Positions 22,576-34,928 of a stretch of 64,000 bases of DNA are shown here, piece after piece. The stretch is taken from positions 434,001 through 498,000 of the forward strand of contig CALYLX010000149.1 in NCBI GenBank assembly GCA_944990035.1, read 5' to 3'. Positions within the stretch are counted from its first letter, which is position 1. Every line of letters begins with the position of its first letter. The notes under the pieces are model-generated. The model made no database searches. It was not told where the DNA came from and was given only the letters and a program-made list of their open reading frames with translations. The DNA is from Clitopilus passeckerianus. Taxonomy: Eukaryota; Basidiomycota; Agaricomycetes; Agaricales; Entolomataceae. A program made the position numbers and the translations under genes.

Positions 22576-24349
22576 ATGTCTTCTGCTGTAACTACTCCTC
22601 TCAATGTTCTTCCACCAGAGTACTATGACAGATTCCTCTCTGACGCCGCAAAGAATATGAAGCCTAGCCCCAGTACGCCTATTCTCTCTCTATACCATTC
22701 GGCCTACATTTCTTACGCCTTACTTCGGTAGTCCGAATCCTTTTCCCTCTCGAAGATACACCAGGGCTGATCTCTCTTCTTGCCGGAAAGCCTAATCCCG
22801 AAACCTTCCCTTTCGAATCGTTCTCATTTACTGCTCGTTCTCCTTCCGGAGGTCCCAGTACCCAGCTCACTCTCGAAGGCGGAGATCTCACACAGGCTCT
22901 TCAATATGGATCGACGGCGGGCATTAAGAACTTGATCGACTGGGTGTATGGACTCCAGGCGTTTGTGCATGGGCGTAAGAGAGGAGAAGGCGAAGGTTGG
23001 GCTTTGAGCATTGGCAGCGGAAGTCAGGACGTCATTTATAAGGTTAGCATCTTCGTCTTAGACATCAAAGCCTTCGTCACCGGAATCTTGCTAGGCCGTA
23101 CAAGTTCTAGTTAATCCGGGCGATCCTGTTCTGATCGAGAAGCCGGTGTTTGCGTGAGTAGCCCGATTACTGCACCTATGCCTCCAGATTGAACATGATG
23201 TAGAGGCGTAATACCGATGTTCGAGTTTCTGAAATGCGAACTGATCGGTGTGTGTTTCTCCTCGTTTGATCATTCCAGGGACATTGAACTGGGCTGCAGA
23301 GGTTGAAACCGACAGCAATGGTATTGACTCCGCCTCCCTTCGCCGCACTCTGGAATCTTGGCCTGCGGGTAAAGCAAAACCTAAAGTGTTGTATACCGTT
23401 CCGGTACATCAAATTATATCGAGTCTCCGGACGCCGTGTATCTGATGGAGTTTCTAGTATGGGTCGAATCCATCCGGTGCAACGGCAACCATCGAAAGAA
23501 GACAGCAAGTCCTTCAACTTGCGAAGCAGCATGATATCATGATCTTGGAAGGTATTATCTTCGATGTGATCCAAGCATGTCACCGTTTGACACTACGTCC
23601 TAGATGACCCGTACTACTACCTCTACTATGGTTCTGACCCTCGACCACCGTCCTATTTCTCCCTTGAGAAGACCCTCCTCGGTGAAGTTGGGCGAGTTGT
23701 AAGGTTTGATAGTTTGTCCAAAGTTGTCTCAGCTGGTTTAAGGATCGGATTCGTATGCGGACCCGAAAGAGTTATCAAGGCTATTGATTTCCTGGTACGG
23801 GTGTTCATCTACTCTACCCTATGCATTAACACATATTATCCCGCAGACTTCGTCTTCCAACCTCGAACCATCGTCCCTAACGCAGATGATCACGTTCAAA
23901 CTACTCAATACATGGGGCTACGAAGGTTTTAAAACACATGCAATCAAAGTCGCTGAATTCTACAAACAGAGGCGAGACGTCTTTGAACGAGCCATGAACG
24001 AACATATGAAGGGGCTAGCCCAGTGGAGTACACCGAAAGCCGGGATGTTCTTCTGGTATATCTACTCACATCTACGTTATTTCGTATCTCTTATTATTTT
24101 TCCAGGTTTAAACTCCTCATTGACCCAGACCCATCTCAGGAAGGCGACTCCGAATTCCTCATCCGCACGACCGCATTCCAGAATGGAGTCCTTGCACTTC
24201 CTGGAACGGCGTTCCTACCTAATGGCGGAAAGACCGCATACGTCAGAGCGTCATTCAGCCTGAACAACGAGGCGGATACGTTTGAGGCTTTGAGGAGATT
24301 GAAAGAGGTCGTACTGGGTGCGAGGGTCCAGAAGATAATGACAGCATAA
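22576..24349 (+). CDS. Class I/II PLP-dependent aminotransferase (aromatic/2-aminoadipate type)
   Basis: Nine exons (22576-22672, 22732-23042, 23095-23153, 23204-23247, 23279-23403, 23458-23551, 23604-23794, 23847-24055, 24106-24349) give 457 residues. Fold type I landmarks are in order: LISLLAGKPNPETFPF, QYGSTAGIKNLIDWV, SIGSGSQDVIYK (cofactor phosphate loop), VNPGDPVLIEKPVFAG, YGSNPSGAT (the NPxG motif), ILEDDPYYYLYYG (the Asp and Tyr contacting PLP), and RFDSLSKVVSAGLRIGF, whose Lys should form the Schiff base. FLIRTTAFQNGVLALPG and the substrate-carboxylate Arg region (AYVRASFS) follow. This is the Aro8/kynurenine-aminoadipate aminotransferase group, acting on aromatic amino acids or 2-aminoadipate with 2-oxoglutarate; the exact substrate is open. 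All splice joins keep frame. Confidence 0.9.
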
Positions 24350-24635
24350 AAACCACTATATCTGACCTAAAAATAGAATATAGTGCGAGACTACCTTGCT
24401 CCTCGTCTGGGATATGCTCTGACAGTCCCTTCAACCGTGATAGGCGACTAGAATTTGTACCAGTAAAGGTATTTATCTTTACAACCGAATGCATTGATCT
24501 GAGAATCCAAAACATAGTTGGCATTCCGTACAACAGCCCTTGCTACAGCCTGCAATATACACGCATGAGATTATCAACCTAATTACAACTCAAGAAATAA
24601 GCAGTGAGGATATAAGCCTGGCGCTGTGGTAGTCC

Positions 24636-25314
24636 CTAACCCTGATACTGGAGACTTATAGTCTCCAGAACATTCTTGAGAGAGAAACGAAGTTCCTCCA
24701 CCTCCATTTGATCGACATCGCCGTCTTCCGCACTCATGGAATGGGTGGGATCCAGCTTGGAGAACTTCTTCAGCATGCGACGAAGCATATTGACGGGGTA
24801 AACATCGATTTGTTCAGCCTTGATACCCAGGAAAGCCCGGCGCACAGCGTCAAATTTATCGTCTGCAATGTATGAGATGGCGCGACCGTTCTTATCAGTT
24901 ACCTCTATAAGTTGGATCATCAGCACGTCTGGGATAGATACTATATTGCAACCCACCCGTCTCGTTTTTTTCCTGTACTACAATGGTGGCCTTTCCCCTG
25001 ACGAAGTCCGATGCAAGATAGGCGGCAGCTGAGAAAACCGTTTAGCGAAGCTCAGGCTAGGAGTAAAACAGACGCACTAGTTTTATTGCCTTCCCTTCGC
25101 ACCTCTGCCAGGCCGCCGGCACCAACGACCCTCCTAACGTTCGCCGCCTCTGTAGCAGCGTTGGCGGGCTGGGACTCAATGGGACGATGGGTGATCACTC
25201 ACTGATGATATTGTGAGCATCGACGACGCGGACATCACCTTCTGGAATGTCCGGGCCGCCAAACGCAGACTTGAATGTCGGTGTCGGTTTCGGTGCTGAG
25301 GACCACAAGTGCAT
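24636..25314 (-). CDS. Small conserved-looking protein of unknown function
   Basis: Spliced product of about 150 residues, starting MHLWSSAPKPTPTFKSAFGG at 25314. Introns lie at about 25025-25203 (GTGAGT donor; acceptor TTCTCAG before CTGCCGCC) and about 24906-24958, giving the continuous stretch DVRVVDAHNIITAAYLASDFVRG then KATIVVQEKNETEVTDKNG. The C-terminal half (KFDAVRRAFLGIKAEQIDVYPVNMLRRMLKKF) is helical and charged, with an acidic patch SAEDGDVDQMEVEEL. No signal peptide or membrane segment is evident. I do not recognise the family. Good splice signals and frame continuity are the main support. Confidence 0.55.
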
Positions 25315-27948
25315 TGTAGTAGGCTGATGTTCAGTAGGTGTTAAGGAGATGGTGCAGCCTCGTTACAATTCCCACCGTACTTATATTCTTTCATATAGAG
25401 GTAACGCCATATTGAGATGATTTCCAGTTGGTGGCCTGCGGTGGTGCATCCTCAGATTGACGCTCTAAAACGTGGCATGCCCATCGTAGAAATCAGTGTG
25501 TTACTTTCCCAGGTGAAATAGCTGCTCTGCCTCCTCCGCCGGTCACTATCGATTGGTTGGCCTTCAAAACGTCACTACATTTGTAGTGCCGTCCACAAAT
25601 TAAAGTCATTTGAACGTGGATACCAGACCACCTGAACAATGTAGACGCCCAGAGACGTTCTTTCCCCGTTTCAACATGCAGGCCATGTGTTAGATAACGG
25701 CCTCACCTGTGCTTTGCCTCAAAACAGGTTTCTGGTGCACAAAGGATGGTTAGACAGGCACCAACTCCCAACGCCCGCTTGCCACATGCAATGTCAGCTG
25801 AGGATTTGCCAATGCACCCTAATTGAGAATCACGTAAGGTTGGAATATGCCCAGGGCGGAAGTACGCTGTAGACGAGGTGTCCTCGACATCGAGGTCGGG
25901 AATCGCTCCCTTCGATTTCGGATTCCATCTAACGATAAAACTTCTGGCTCAAAGCGGGGAATCAAGATGACCACAACCTGGCGGAGAATTCGGCGGTAGT
26001 TGGTCGGTCTGGTCGATCGCCCTCGTGTTCTGTGCTTTTGACCTGCTTCAGCCTCACACGAGAAACGTTTTGATCCCTTGATAAGGTTTCATTTAGTTCA
26101 CGGGTATGGGCGCTTATGTCTTCCGTATCGTAGCGCCAATCGATAAGCCGTGGTCTTTGGGGTCCAGGGATATTCGTATTCCTAAGAATGGTGCTACAGG
26201 ACACATTGAAGCTGTACAACATCAATGCGAGCTGGAGCTACGTGCGTTCGGGCTGGGTCCAACAGCAATTATCTATGATACGATGGGGAGTTTCAATATC
26301 GAGAGACGGAGAAAGTGAGGTATAGATCAACTCACCACATCGGCCTTGACAGGCTATGTCAGTGTTATAGACGAGGAGCACTGCAGAATTCGACGATTAC
26401 CATTGTTCCTGACGCAATCATGCGCTCGTTAAGTGGCCTTCATTTTATAAGAGCCGGAAGTCGTTTGTGCGGGAGCTGGAAGAACTCATGCAAAATCGTA
26501 AGCAATACATGCCAACTGCTACGGGTCTATATGTCTGCCTCGACTCGTTCTCTGCGGCTTATGTTTTGTAAACTCTTTTCAAGTAAATCTCTCTCAAACT
26601 TACCATTTCAGGTGTTCTCCAGGCAGCATGACCGATGAAGTAGCTTGAACGCAGACTGCGCAAGGTAGCTCCCGGTCTGAGTCCTCTACCGCTTGAGTCC
26701 TGTGATCAAAGGTTGCATAAAACAACCGTGAAATCGAAAAAAGGAGCGTTGCTAGTTTTGGCTCCCGCTTCAGAGTAGTTTCCGCCCATATTTGGCAGCT
26801 TCTTCCTTCTAAGTTTGGGTTCGGGAGAGAAACGGTGGGCAACTCTGAATGAGGTGAGTCAGGAGAAATGGGGCTCGGCGGACGGAATTTGCCGTCGTAT
26901 TTTCCCAGGGCATCCACTCAACTCTACAAACATGAATTTGCCGTTCCGCCCCTGCCTGTTCTTGCCTACAGCAAAAGCAACATTGACACCCACACTCTAA
27001 GCGTTAGACGCTCATATACGGGGCACGCTCAGCGTCTACTCGCTCAACTAAGCACCAGGCGGCGGGTCTGATTATCTGGGAAGCAAGCTAAAGCAATCGT
27101 CTTGTCGGGTCTAAGCCATGCATGATGGAAAAGTCGACCTCGCTTCGTCCCGTCACGCGAGAGATTCAGGATGAAATTAGCAAAACTTGCGCCGCCTTAA
27201 ATGCGTATGCCGCTCTCCTTACGGGTATCGCTCGGGCCTCGGATGCCAACTCTTGGTTTTTTTTTCCCCACCTCAGGGTTCACCACCATTCTCGCCTTCA
27301 ACTATCGAGGTAGAGACCTAGTGTGGCCATCGATGTACAGAGATGGGTTGATCCATTGTCGCTACATACAGACGATCGACTTTTATGTCTGAATGTAACT
27401 GACTAAGTATATTGGTATGACAGCTCGCAAAATCAAATACTACACCTTTCGGAAGTGGAAGTCTGTGGTCACATATCATCAGCCTTCGATAACTGATAGC
27501 GAAAATGATACATCCCTTACAACCGTCGTCTGAAGGCGGCCACCTGTAACGAACCACTTGCAATTCCATATATGCTTAAGTACAGGGACGAACGAACCTG
27601 TGTGTTTGAGAACTACCAGAACATGTCCTAGAAACTTCTCTCTGTGCGAGTGGGTACGCTCTTATGTCTTTCGCGTACATCTGGAATGATCAGACCAGGA
27701 TCAGATCATCCGAGCGCCCCAAGGGCCAGCTCTGACTAGTGCTCACTTATTCGGCTGACATACCGGATTAGCAGATACACCAGTGATATATTTCGCCGAA
27801 TGCGGAGAAGGTATGTATTCAATGTCTTCTAGCACAACTTCTATTGACAGCTCTTCGTTGACTAATGAAACAGCGGACCTGCTTATAATATGAAGCTTTG
27901 GGCTTTCAAGACGCTCTCCAGAACTCGAAACATCACCCATTTTTTACC
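25315..27948. other. Gene-free interval of about 2.6 kb
   Basis: No coding region could be supported. Scattered open frames under 110 codons lack domains. The left end is the promoter of the small minus-strand gene; the right end (about 27700-27948) is the promoter of the cis-prenyltransferase. A T-run lies near 27258. Confidence 0.4.
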
Positions 27949-29199
27949 ATGACCTTTGTTTTCGATTTCCAGATGCTCTCACCGCTCCCCATTCTGCTTC
28001 TCGCGATCATCTGCGCATATCTGGGAGGCTGCACCAGCCTCCTGTCCTGTCCCATTGAAGCCTCTCAGAGTCGACTGAGGGATGCTATACGCTCGTTTCT
28101 CTACCGGCCCTTATACGAAACGTTCCTACGCTTCGCGATATATATCGCCTCTACGGGCCCAGTTCCTCAACATATAGCCTTTATCATGGACGGGAACAGA
28201 CGTTGGGCGCGAGCTCGTGGCCTGGAGGTTCAGGAGGGACACAGACATGGCACTAAATTGACCAAGGCAAGCAGCGTGTTGCCAGTAGCTAGCTCGAGCA
28301 ATGGCTGACCTACCATCTACACAGATGCTGGCTCTCGGGTACACCCTTGGTATTCAGTGTGTCTCGGCTTACGCGTTCTCTATCGAGAACTTCAAACGTC
28401 CCAAAGAGGAGGTGGACGCACTTATGGACGTACTTGTGGAGACGATGGAGAATATGACTGCTCCCGGGTACGCTCAGATGTCAGGATCAGCGCAGAATGT
28501 AAATCTCACCAAGTGCTTTTAGAGGCGTGCTTCATGAACATAAAGCTCGATTCAGGCTTATCGGCCGCAAAGACCTGTTACCAGAACATGTGAAGCGAGT
28601 AGCTGATGAAGCCGAGGAAAAGACCAAGCATTACCCCAAGTTAGTTCGGACTGACTATCATTTCGGATGACTCTCTGACGACGATACCAGAACGTTTAAC
28701 TTCTGCCTAGCTTATACGTCCCGAGATGAAATGACCGATGCTATCAAGACCTGCGTACGACGACGTCTGCGGGAGGACCTCAAGACTCCTGACAATGCAC
28801 GGTCAGTTGGTCAACTTAAAGGTGTCATCATCATCATGAAACTGAAATACTAAACGACTGTTCCTCAACAGGGGTTATATCACAGAGAGCGATATTGAAA
28901 AAGAACTCATGACCAATCGTACGGGTTCTAAGGATGGATGGGGAAACCCTCCCCTTGACATCCTGGTTCGTACATCGAGTGCTAAAAGGCTGAGTGATTT
29001 TCTCCTTTGGCAGGTGAGAGTTATCAATCTGATGATATCGGAGGCTAGTTGCTGACGCCCGACGCCTGCAAAACAGTGCTGCGAAAATACGCAGATTCAT
29101 TTCTTCCCACTCAATTGGCCTGACATTAAAGTTTTCCATTTCGCTTGCATCTTGCTCGATTATCAGCGAAAGGTTTGGGCAAGTTCTCTTAGAGCTTGA
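27949..29199 (+). CDS. RER2: cis-Prenyltransferase (dehydrodolichyl diphosphate synthase, Rer2/Srt1 type)
   Basis: Extends farnesyl diphosphate with isopentenyl units to make the dolichol precursor at the ER. Six exons (27949-28266, 28325-28467, 28523-28639, 28691-28801, 28872-29013, 29077-29199) give 317 residues. A hydrophobic N-terminal segment ([18 protein letters not shown]) suggests ER membrane attachment. Family motifs: [14 protein letters not shown] with the catalytic Asp, the GHRHGTK loop, [38 protein letters not shown], and [19 protein letters not shown] (isopentenyl diphosphate binding), then [11 protein letters not shown]. Intron 1 uses a GC donor (AAG|GCAAGC), needed to join LTK to MLALGY. 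ALG12, also in this window, acts downstream on dolichol-linked glycans. Confidence 0.92.
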
Positions 29200-29380
29200 A
29201 GGTTGTGGGCAAGCGTTACCCATTCCTGACTCCCCAAGCAGCAGAGTTGAATAGGATGCCTGATTCTGTGGTCAAGCCATGTTTAGTACTTCTCAAATAA
29301 ATCCAATCATGCCAGTGAATCCTTATCACACCTCCCCGTCGGAAAGTCTGTACAAGAACGCTAAAATCCTTTTCATGTAA

Positions 29381-31353
29381 CTATAGTAGCAACCTATCAT
29401 CGTATTTGATAAGTAACTGGGCGAAATGAGTATGTACAAAGTTGAGCAAGTCAGACCGGATCTTGCTGATATATCTATTGAACCCGGCTACGTAGAGCAT
29501 CTGTCCAACAAAAAGCAGTCGACGGAGGTATCGTCGATTACGATAACGGCGCTTCTCTTCTTGCGTGAGAGCTTTCTTGGGGTCTGGGTCACGGTCCAAA
29601 ACATGTTCCTTGAAGCTGGAAAGAATCTCAAGCAGATTTGGAGCAGAAAAAAGAGCATCCAGAATGGGAAAGTTGGTGGAGGCAATGAAGAATGCGACAT
29701 AAATGCCTACACTCTTAATGCCATTGAAATCGAAAGTGAAATTGCGGAGGGTTTCCAACAGGCTGAGCCGTGAAATAAAAGACATGGCAGCAGGATAACG
29801 AGCAGAAAGAATGGGAAAGGCTATGAGAAGAGAGAATGCACGGCATGCATTGTAGTTTCGCGAAAAGTAGTGCTTCAAGAGAAGGGTTTGGTGGCGACGA
29901 ACCACTCGAAACCAGCTAGCTGCAAAGGATCTCGAACGTCTTCGGTCGATAAGGAATTCTGAGAAGGATGCATGAAGGAAGGAGATTGGCGTTTCTCGAC
30001 TAGCTCTTTTTGAAGGGATGTCAAGAATCGAGTGCAAGTCGATGAGATGAAGATCTAATTGCCCAGAGGGCATATTGAAGACTTCTTCAAAGTACGCTGG
30101 GGATTGGTATCTAACCCGAGGAAAGAGAAATGATGATGCCGCATCTCTGAGACCAAAAGTCCCTCCATAGCATAATATTCCCATGACATCGGAGACGATG
30201 AGTTGGGAGTGTGAAGCCACCGACTGCAGGATTTTTGAGTATAGTGCATCAAGTTCTGCAAATGGATCCTCCGTGAGGTCCTTCCCCGATATTATACCCA
30301 GTATAACATCTAGGTTGTGCTTGGCATCCGCTCGGGGTGCAGCTACGAATCGAACGACGGTCGAGGGATAAATAAAGTGGCCGGAAGATCTCTCGATCAA
30401 TAGACGAACGGTGTCGTCTGGTGGCCACCTTCCAAGGTGTGGGTTTCGTTCCAGGATCTCGCCAAATCTACACCTGAGAAATAGATCGATGTCGGCATTG
30501 GGATTCAATGTGTGGTCAAGAACGATGTGGGTTGTCATCTCCAATAGAGGGCTACTACTGAAGCTTTCTCGCGGCTGGCGTTCTGGTCGGCTCGAAACCA
30601 GAAACCGGACCGACAGGTTATGCTGTGCGGCAAAACAAACTGCGTCAAGGATCTCTTTTTGTTGTTCCTCGTGTGTTTGCGATGAATATCGAGCAGCGCA
30701 CTCTTCCAGCCCATCAATAATAATGATCTTCCGATCCCGAGGCTCTCCGGAGTAAGGTACAAGGAGAGGGTGAATGATAAGGGCGGTCATCTGGGTTCGC
30801 AGAGATTTCTCAAACAACAGAGGGTCATTGGCGATAGCGTTCTCGATATAAACGCGAGTGTCGGGGATCGCCAGAGCCATTTGGTAGGCCAGCGTAGCTA
30901 CCAATGCAGTTTTATTGTTCCGCCCATCACTCATGAGTGAGAAGTAGAAGCTTCCAGCGAGGATGCCGTTTTCAGACCAGCGACTGGCTAAAGTTTGGGT
31001 GATGGCAGACTTCCCGGCGCCTGCTGCGCCGCTGAGCCATAGGATTGGGTTTCCTTCTTCGCTATCGCGGGCCCAACTGTCCATTCTCTCCATGACAATT
31101 ATCCGAGTGCCTGGATAACATGTAGCAGGATTGTAGCGTTCAGCAGAATCGTGTTGGGCTCTTGCATTTGCTTTCTCTGCAAGAATTCGGAATGCACCTG
31201 ATAAAGCCAAGTTCTTTGACCAAAATCAGATAAAGAAGCCGTTCAGAATGACATACCTTCGTCACGAGTATATACATTTGTGTTCTGAGTAGTCACGGCC
31301 GTGAATGCTCCCCCGTATATGGAAAGATTCTGTGCGTTTTCGAGTATGGACAT
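29381..31353 (-). CDS. NACHT-domain NTPase (fungal NLR-like protein without visible repeats)
   Basis: Two exons (31353-31257, 31197-29381) give about 637 residues. The N-terminus MSILENAQNLSIYGGAFTAV is the short leader common before basidiomycete NACHT domains. The NACHT core begins about residue 70: ILWLSGAAGAGKSAITQTLA (Walker A), and RDRKIIIIDGLEEC (Walker B), then VRFLVSSRPERQPRESF. The C-terminal half is helical, with no WD40, ankyrin or TPR repeats seen before the stop. Such proteins are STAND ATPases proposed to work in non-self recognition or programmed cell death; the effector and sensor parts here are not evident. It lies beside a decayed serine-hydrolase copy. The protein may be a truncated family member. 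Confidence 0.85.
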
Positions 31354-31842
31354 GGGAACACGGCGGAGAAAGAAAGTTTGGCAAACACGCGCCTAGCTAA
31401 AACGTGTTTGGGGCCAATTGTCAATTGCAGGCTGGAACAATGATTTCCGAATGTGGGTAATTTTCTTCTCTTCCCCAGCTTTCCCTCCCTCAAATTCTAG
31501 AAGGCAATCATGGCTAAAAGGTTTCCAAAACTCCGATGGGCAGATGACTGGAGGACCAAGACGTACCAAAATTAGATACAACCACTTACAGAACAAGTAG
31601 CGTCTGTAAAACAGCAACATAATATCGGTATGGTACCGTTCGGCACAGGATGGGATGTCATTTTAGAGAATTCACGTCGCAATGAATTATTGGCCTACAG
31701 AGAGGTGTACAGACAGAGGTGTACTACTAGTAATACGACCAACAAATCAACTCTCAGAAAAAAGGCACAAACTCGGAGAAAACGGGATATACTGTTACAA
31801 AAGCCAGTATTACGACGCGCTGGGAGTTAGGCAATATGGTTC
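31354..31842. other. Intergenic; right part matches 3' flank of serine-hydrolase copy 3
   Basis: The stretch about 31680-31842 is homologous to 49740-49889: ACAGAGAGGTGTAC and AGAGGTGTACTA elements, and, read on the minus strand, a GGCTTTT...GTATA...CCC element. So the decayed copy retains its 3' UTR and downstream DNA. The left part is the NACHT gene promoter. Confidence 0.55.
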
Positions 31843-32965
31843 TTCAGCAGACCTCAGCGTGAGCCCTGACGCTATCACCAGAAGTGGGAAGGGCACCAAA
31901 TCCGACGAGACCAATGTGGCTGATCGGAATGTCGAACTCGGCAGCTGCATCCTGGCCAGGGCCGGCAGGACGAGGTATGTATCCAGAATCGGGTGTTAGC
32001 GTTAGACGCGTTGGGGGCGACAGTACGGCGAGGGTGGAGCTGATTGACGCGATTTTGAACATATCAAAGTTGAAGTGCGCGAGTTACGTGTGCGAGAACC
32101 AGGGGGAAGTAGTATTCAGCGAGTGGGACGCCGTTGTGGATGGCGCCAGGGAGGGTCGTGGTGAGGTTGGCTGGCGGTCAGCACCTTCCAGGAGGAAGTA
32201 GGTTTAACCTAATGGAAGTTGAGAGTTCTGTATCCGGGGTTGGAGTAAGAACCAACGGGCTTCGAGATGTCTGCGGCAAGTTGCCTGGGCGCGGACGGAC
32301 GGGCAGCCGTTCTTGCCCTTGGTGAGAACCGCTTTGGGCCTCTGGGCCATGTCGATGCCAGTGGCCAACATGCCTCCAGCACCAGATTTGACGTTTCTGT
32401 CGTCATTGACATCGGTACCAGCCTATCAGCGTTGTTGGCGGGGATATCCTGTGAAAGAAATCCTTGCATGGGCCTCAATGACCACATGGCACGGTAAAGG
32501 CAAGCTTTCCGGGAGAGTTGAAAGCCGGCCAGTTGTTGCATGCCGAGAGGCTTGAAGATGTTGTCCGTCGCGAAATGGGCGAGGGAGATCCTAGTGGCCT
32601 TCTGCGAGGCACAGGACAAGATGGTGAGGACACCGTTGTTGTCACGCTGAATATCACGAAACTCGGCAGCAGGGCGGGGTAATCCTCGAATTCCTTGATC
32701 TGAGGAAGGGGCAAGGGGTGAGAGCCAGGTCAACATGCATAGCATCAGATACTAACGACGGACTCGGCGGTGTCAGAGGAGTGGTTCGAGGCACCGTGAA
32801 GGGGGTAGCAACTGCGGTGACTAATACAGTCGGGAAGGATGATGTCCCACTACTCAGAAATGATATCGCTCATCTTCGAGTGCCAGGTGATAGACTTCAG
32901 GATGGGTCATGAACCATTATTGCTAATTTCCCCTTCCAAGCTCTTGCTGGTGGCAGTTCTGATAT
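31843..32965 (-). pseudogene. Decayed serine-hydrolase copy (relic 1)
   Basis: Minus-strand remnants of the same family appear in order: KSITWHSKMSDII and YPLHGASNHSSDTAES (exon 2), AAEFRDI and HFATDNIFKPLGM (exon 3), a damaged DANDD-to-GGMLA region, then a jump directly to TAARPSAPRQLAADISKPVGSYSNPGYRTLNFH, and finally PAGPGQDAAAEFDIPISHIGL and SGDSVRAHAEV. Exon 1 with the signal peptide and catalytic Ser/Lys is missing. About 160 residues including HGG are deleted, and stops and frameshifts are frequent. It is closest to copies 3 and 4 in residue choice and shares 3' flank with copy 3. Confidence 0.88.
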
Positions 32966-34928
32966 CTGAGTTTCAACGGTCTCTAGTGAGAACGGAGGAG
33001 GGAGCGAAGGCGAAGGTGGGGTGAAGTAATCTTGTCTCAGCATCGTTCGCCATCAAGTTTGTGGCTTCGGATCCCTCCATCTCACAGCGCTAGAAACATC
33101 GCTTCACAGACCTCCGTGAAAGCCATCCACCAGGGCAGACCGCATGGCAGAGGATGGGGAACGGATGAGGAGGGGGAGATGAAAGATTGGTTATGGAGCT
33201 GCTGTTGGCTCTGCGCGGAGGTCGGGCCGTCCTTCGTATCCTGGCTCCGGATGAACTTGAAGAAAACTGTGATGTTGTAAATTTCATGTCGCGGAAAAGC
33301 AAAGTGGTGTATTGGCTCACCTTTCTCCTGGTTGATTCTCACTCAACACGACATCCAACTTCCGTGAAGAGGGGAAGAATGGGCACCTGTCAATGACACT
33401 GCCTTCATTCCGTCTTGGAATCTTGATGCCCTTGAGGCTACCGTATCCTAAGGAAGAACTGGCCGCCAGAGACTGAGCAGGCTATCTTCAAAGGCTGGGT
33501 GTTCCGTCGACCTTCTGGAGCGCATATGATGCCTAAACACTGGCGGGATGAAGGTGAAGAGTCGTGAGGAAGTAATGCTAAAATATCAGCACGGACGGTA
33601 AGTAAACACGGCCTGCGGTGGTTTAAAGAGACGTACACGTTTCCCCGTATGGTTTTGGCTGAGAAATACCTCTATGAACGCCTTGTTCTTCTCAGGGTTC
33701 CGAGCTTCAAAGATATAGCGTCCTCCCTTCAGGATGGTCCAAATGTTCGAAGGCAGCGTCCTCATAATCGTTGAAATACCGTGTCATGAATCAATATTAC
33801 CCGGCGTGGCGGCATTCATCGCAAGGAGTTCTTGTCCTTATCTTCCTCCCTTTAAACACTTTAAGCTTTTAGCTTGAGTGGGAAACGAATGAAAATCCGT
33901 TGCGCGTGTCTGAGGGAGGAGAGGGCGAAGGACGAAAGGCTGACTAAGCACCCAATCGGGCGTCCGAGTCACTCCCTAGAGGCGCACTCAGGCTCGACCT
34001 CCTTACACCAGGCTGGACATACTCAGAGCCGCCTCGCACCTTACGCCACATGCTATAGTATTCTCTTTGAGCCGGATTCAGACGTTGTTCTCATTCCTAT
34101 CCTACCACGTCCTAGCTCAGGGCCTACTATTAATTCAAGTTGACGCTATTGTCAGAACTCAGCTAGTCGCTTCACGGATCTTACTCGATATCTCTGCTTA
34201 GAGGATACTCTGGCTGTCTCATTGACCTGGTGCTACATCCAGGGGGAAAGTTCAAAAGGACTTGAGGATACAGATGTCAGCATCCGCGCTTCGTGTATTA
34301 CAACCCCTGGGGAGAAAACCAACAGATGTTTTACAACTCGCATTCCTTCCCCACATGGTGTCTTGTACGCTAGTTGCATTCCGGTCGCCACTTTATCACC
34401 GGCCTTCTCGCTCGTATGGGTGCTAGCACAAGGGCTAAATGATGGGACCGGTGGCTTCAAGTTTGTATCATGACTAGATCTAGGGCGTCGCAGAGCTGGT
34501 CCAATACAAGTTCCTTCAATCGAGAAATATCTCACTTGCAGTCTCGGTGGTCCAATGAGAGAATCTCTCGCCATTTTTCAGAAAATTTTACCAAGAGGAC
34601 GTGAAGCTTCGACTCGAGTACGACTACATTTCCCGTAGTTCTCGCTTGCTTTGCCAAATGGTCCTCTGACAACCCTGTATGCTGACCGTCAGGCGAGCAG
34701 CGGCTATGGCTCCAGGGCGAAGCTAGCTATTCTAGAGAAGATAAGAACCGTATTCCCGCCACTCTGACGGCTGAAATGAACATAATCCGATAACAAATAT
34801 GGGAAAGTTCGTCGTCGAAATTGCTTAAATACTCTCCCCTCACGCCGTCGTCTTCAGCGCAACTGGATGCCTCTTGGACTCCAGAGCACTTCTAACAGAA
34901 ATCTCAACCTTTGTGAATCTTCTTCGAT
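32966..34928. other. Gene-free interval with a short repeated relic
   Basis: No intact gene seen. The segment about 33520-33770 resembles 48780-48955 (see repeat entry). The right end has an A/T-rich TTAAATA near 34824 that may serve the gene starting at 34929. Confidence 0.4.
33520..33770. repeat. Dispersed relic shared with 48780-48955
   Basis: The motif TAAACACTGGCG, followed by a purine-rich GA(A/G)GA...TCGTGA(A/G)GAA segment and, about 160 bases later, GGGTTCCGA-CTTCA-AGATAT, occurs in the same order in both places with substitutions. Read on the minus strand, the better copy encodes TILKGGRYIFEARNPEKN. It may be part of an old duplicated gene; identity unknown. Confidence 0.55.

Noticed and set aside
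25315..27948. Possible transposon in the 2.6 kb gene-free region
   Set aside because: No terminal inverted repeats, transposase, reverse transcriptase or target-site duplications could be seen by eye.
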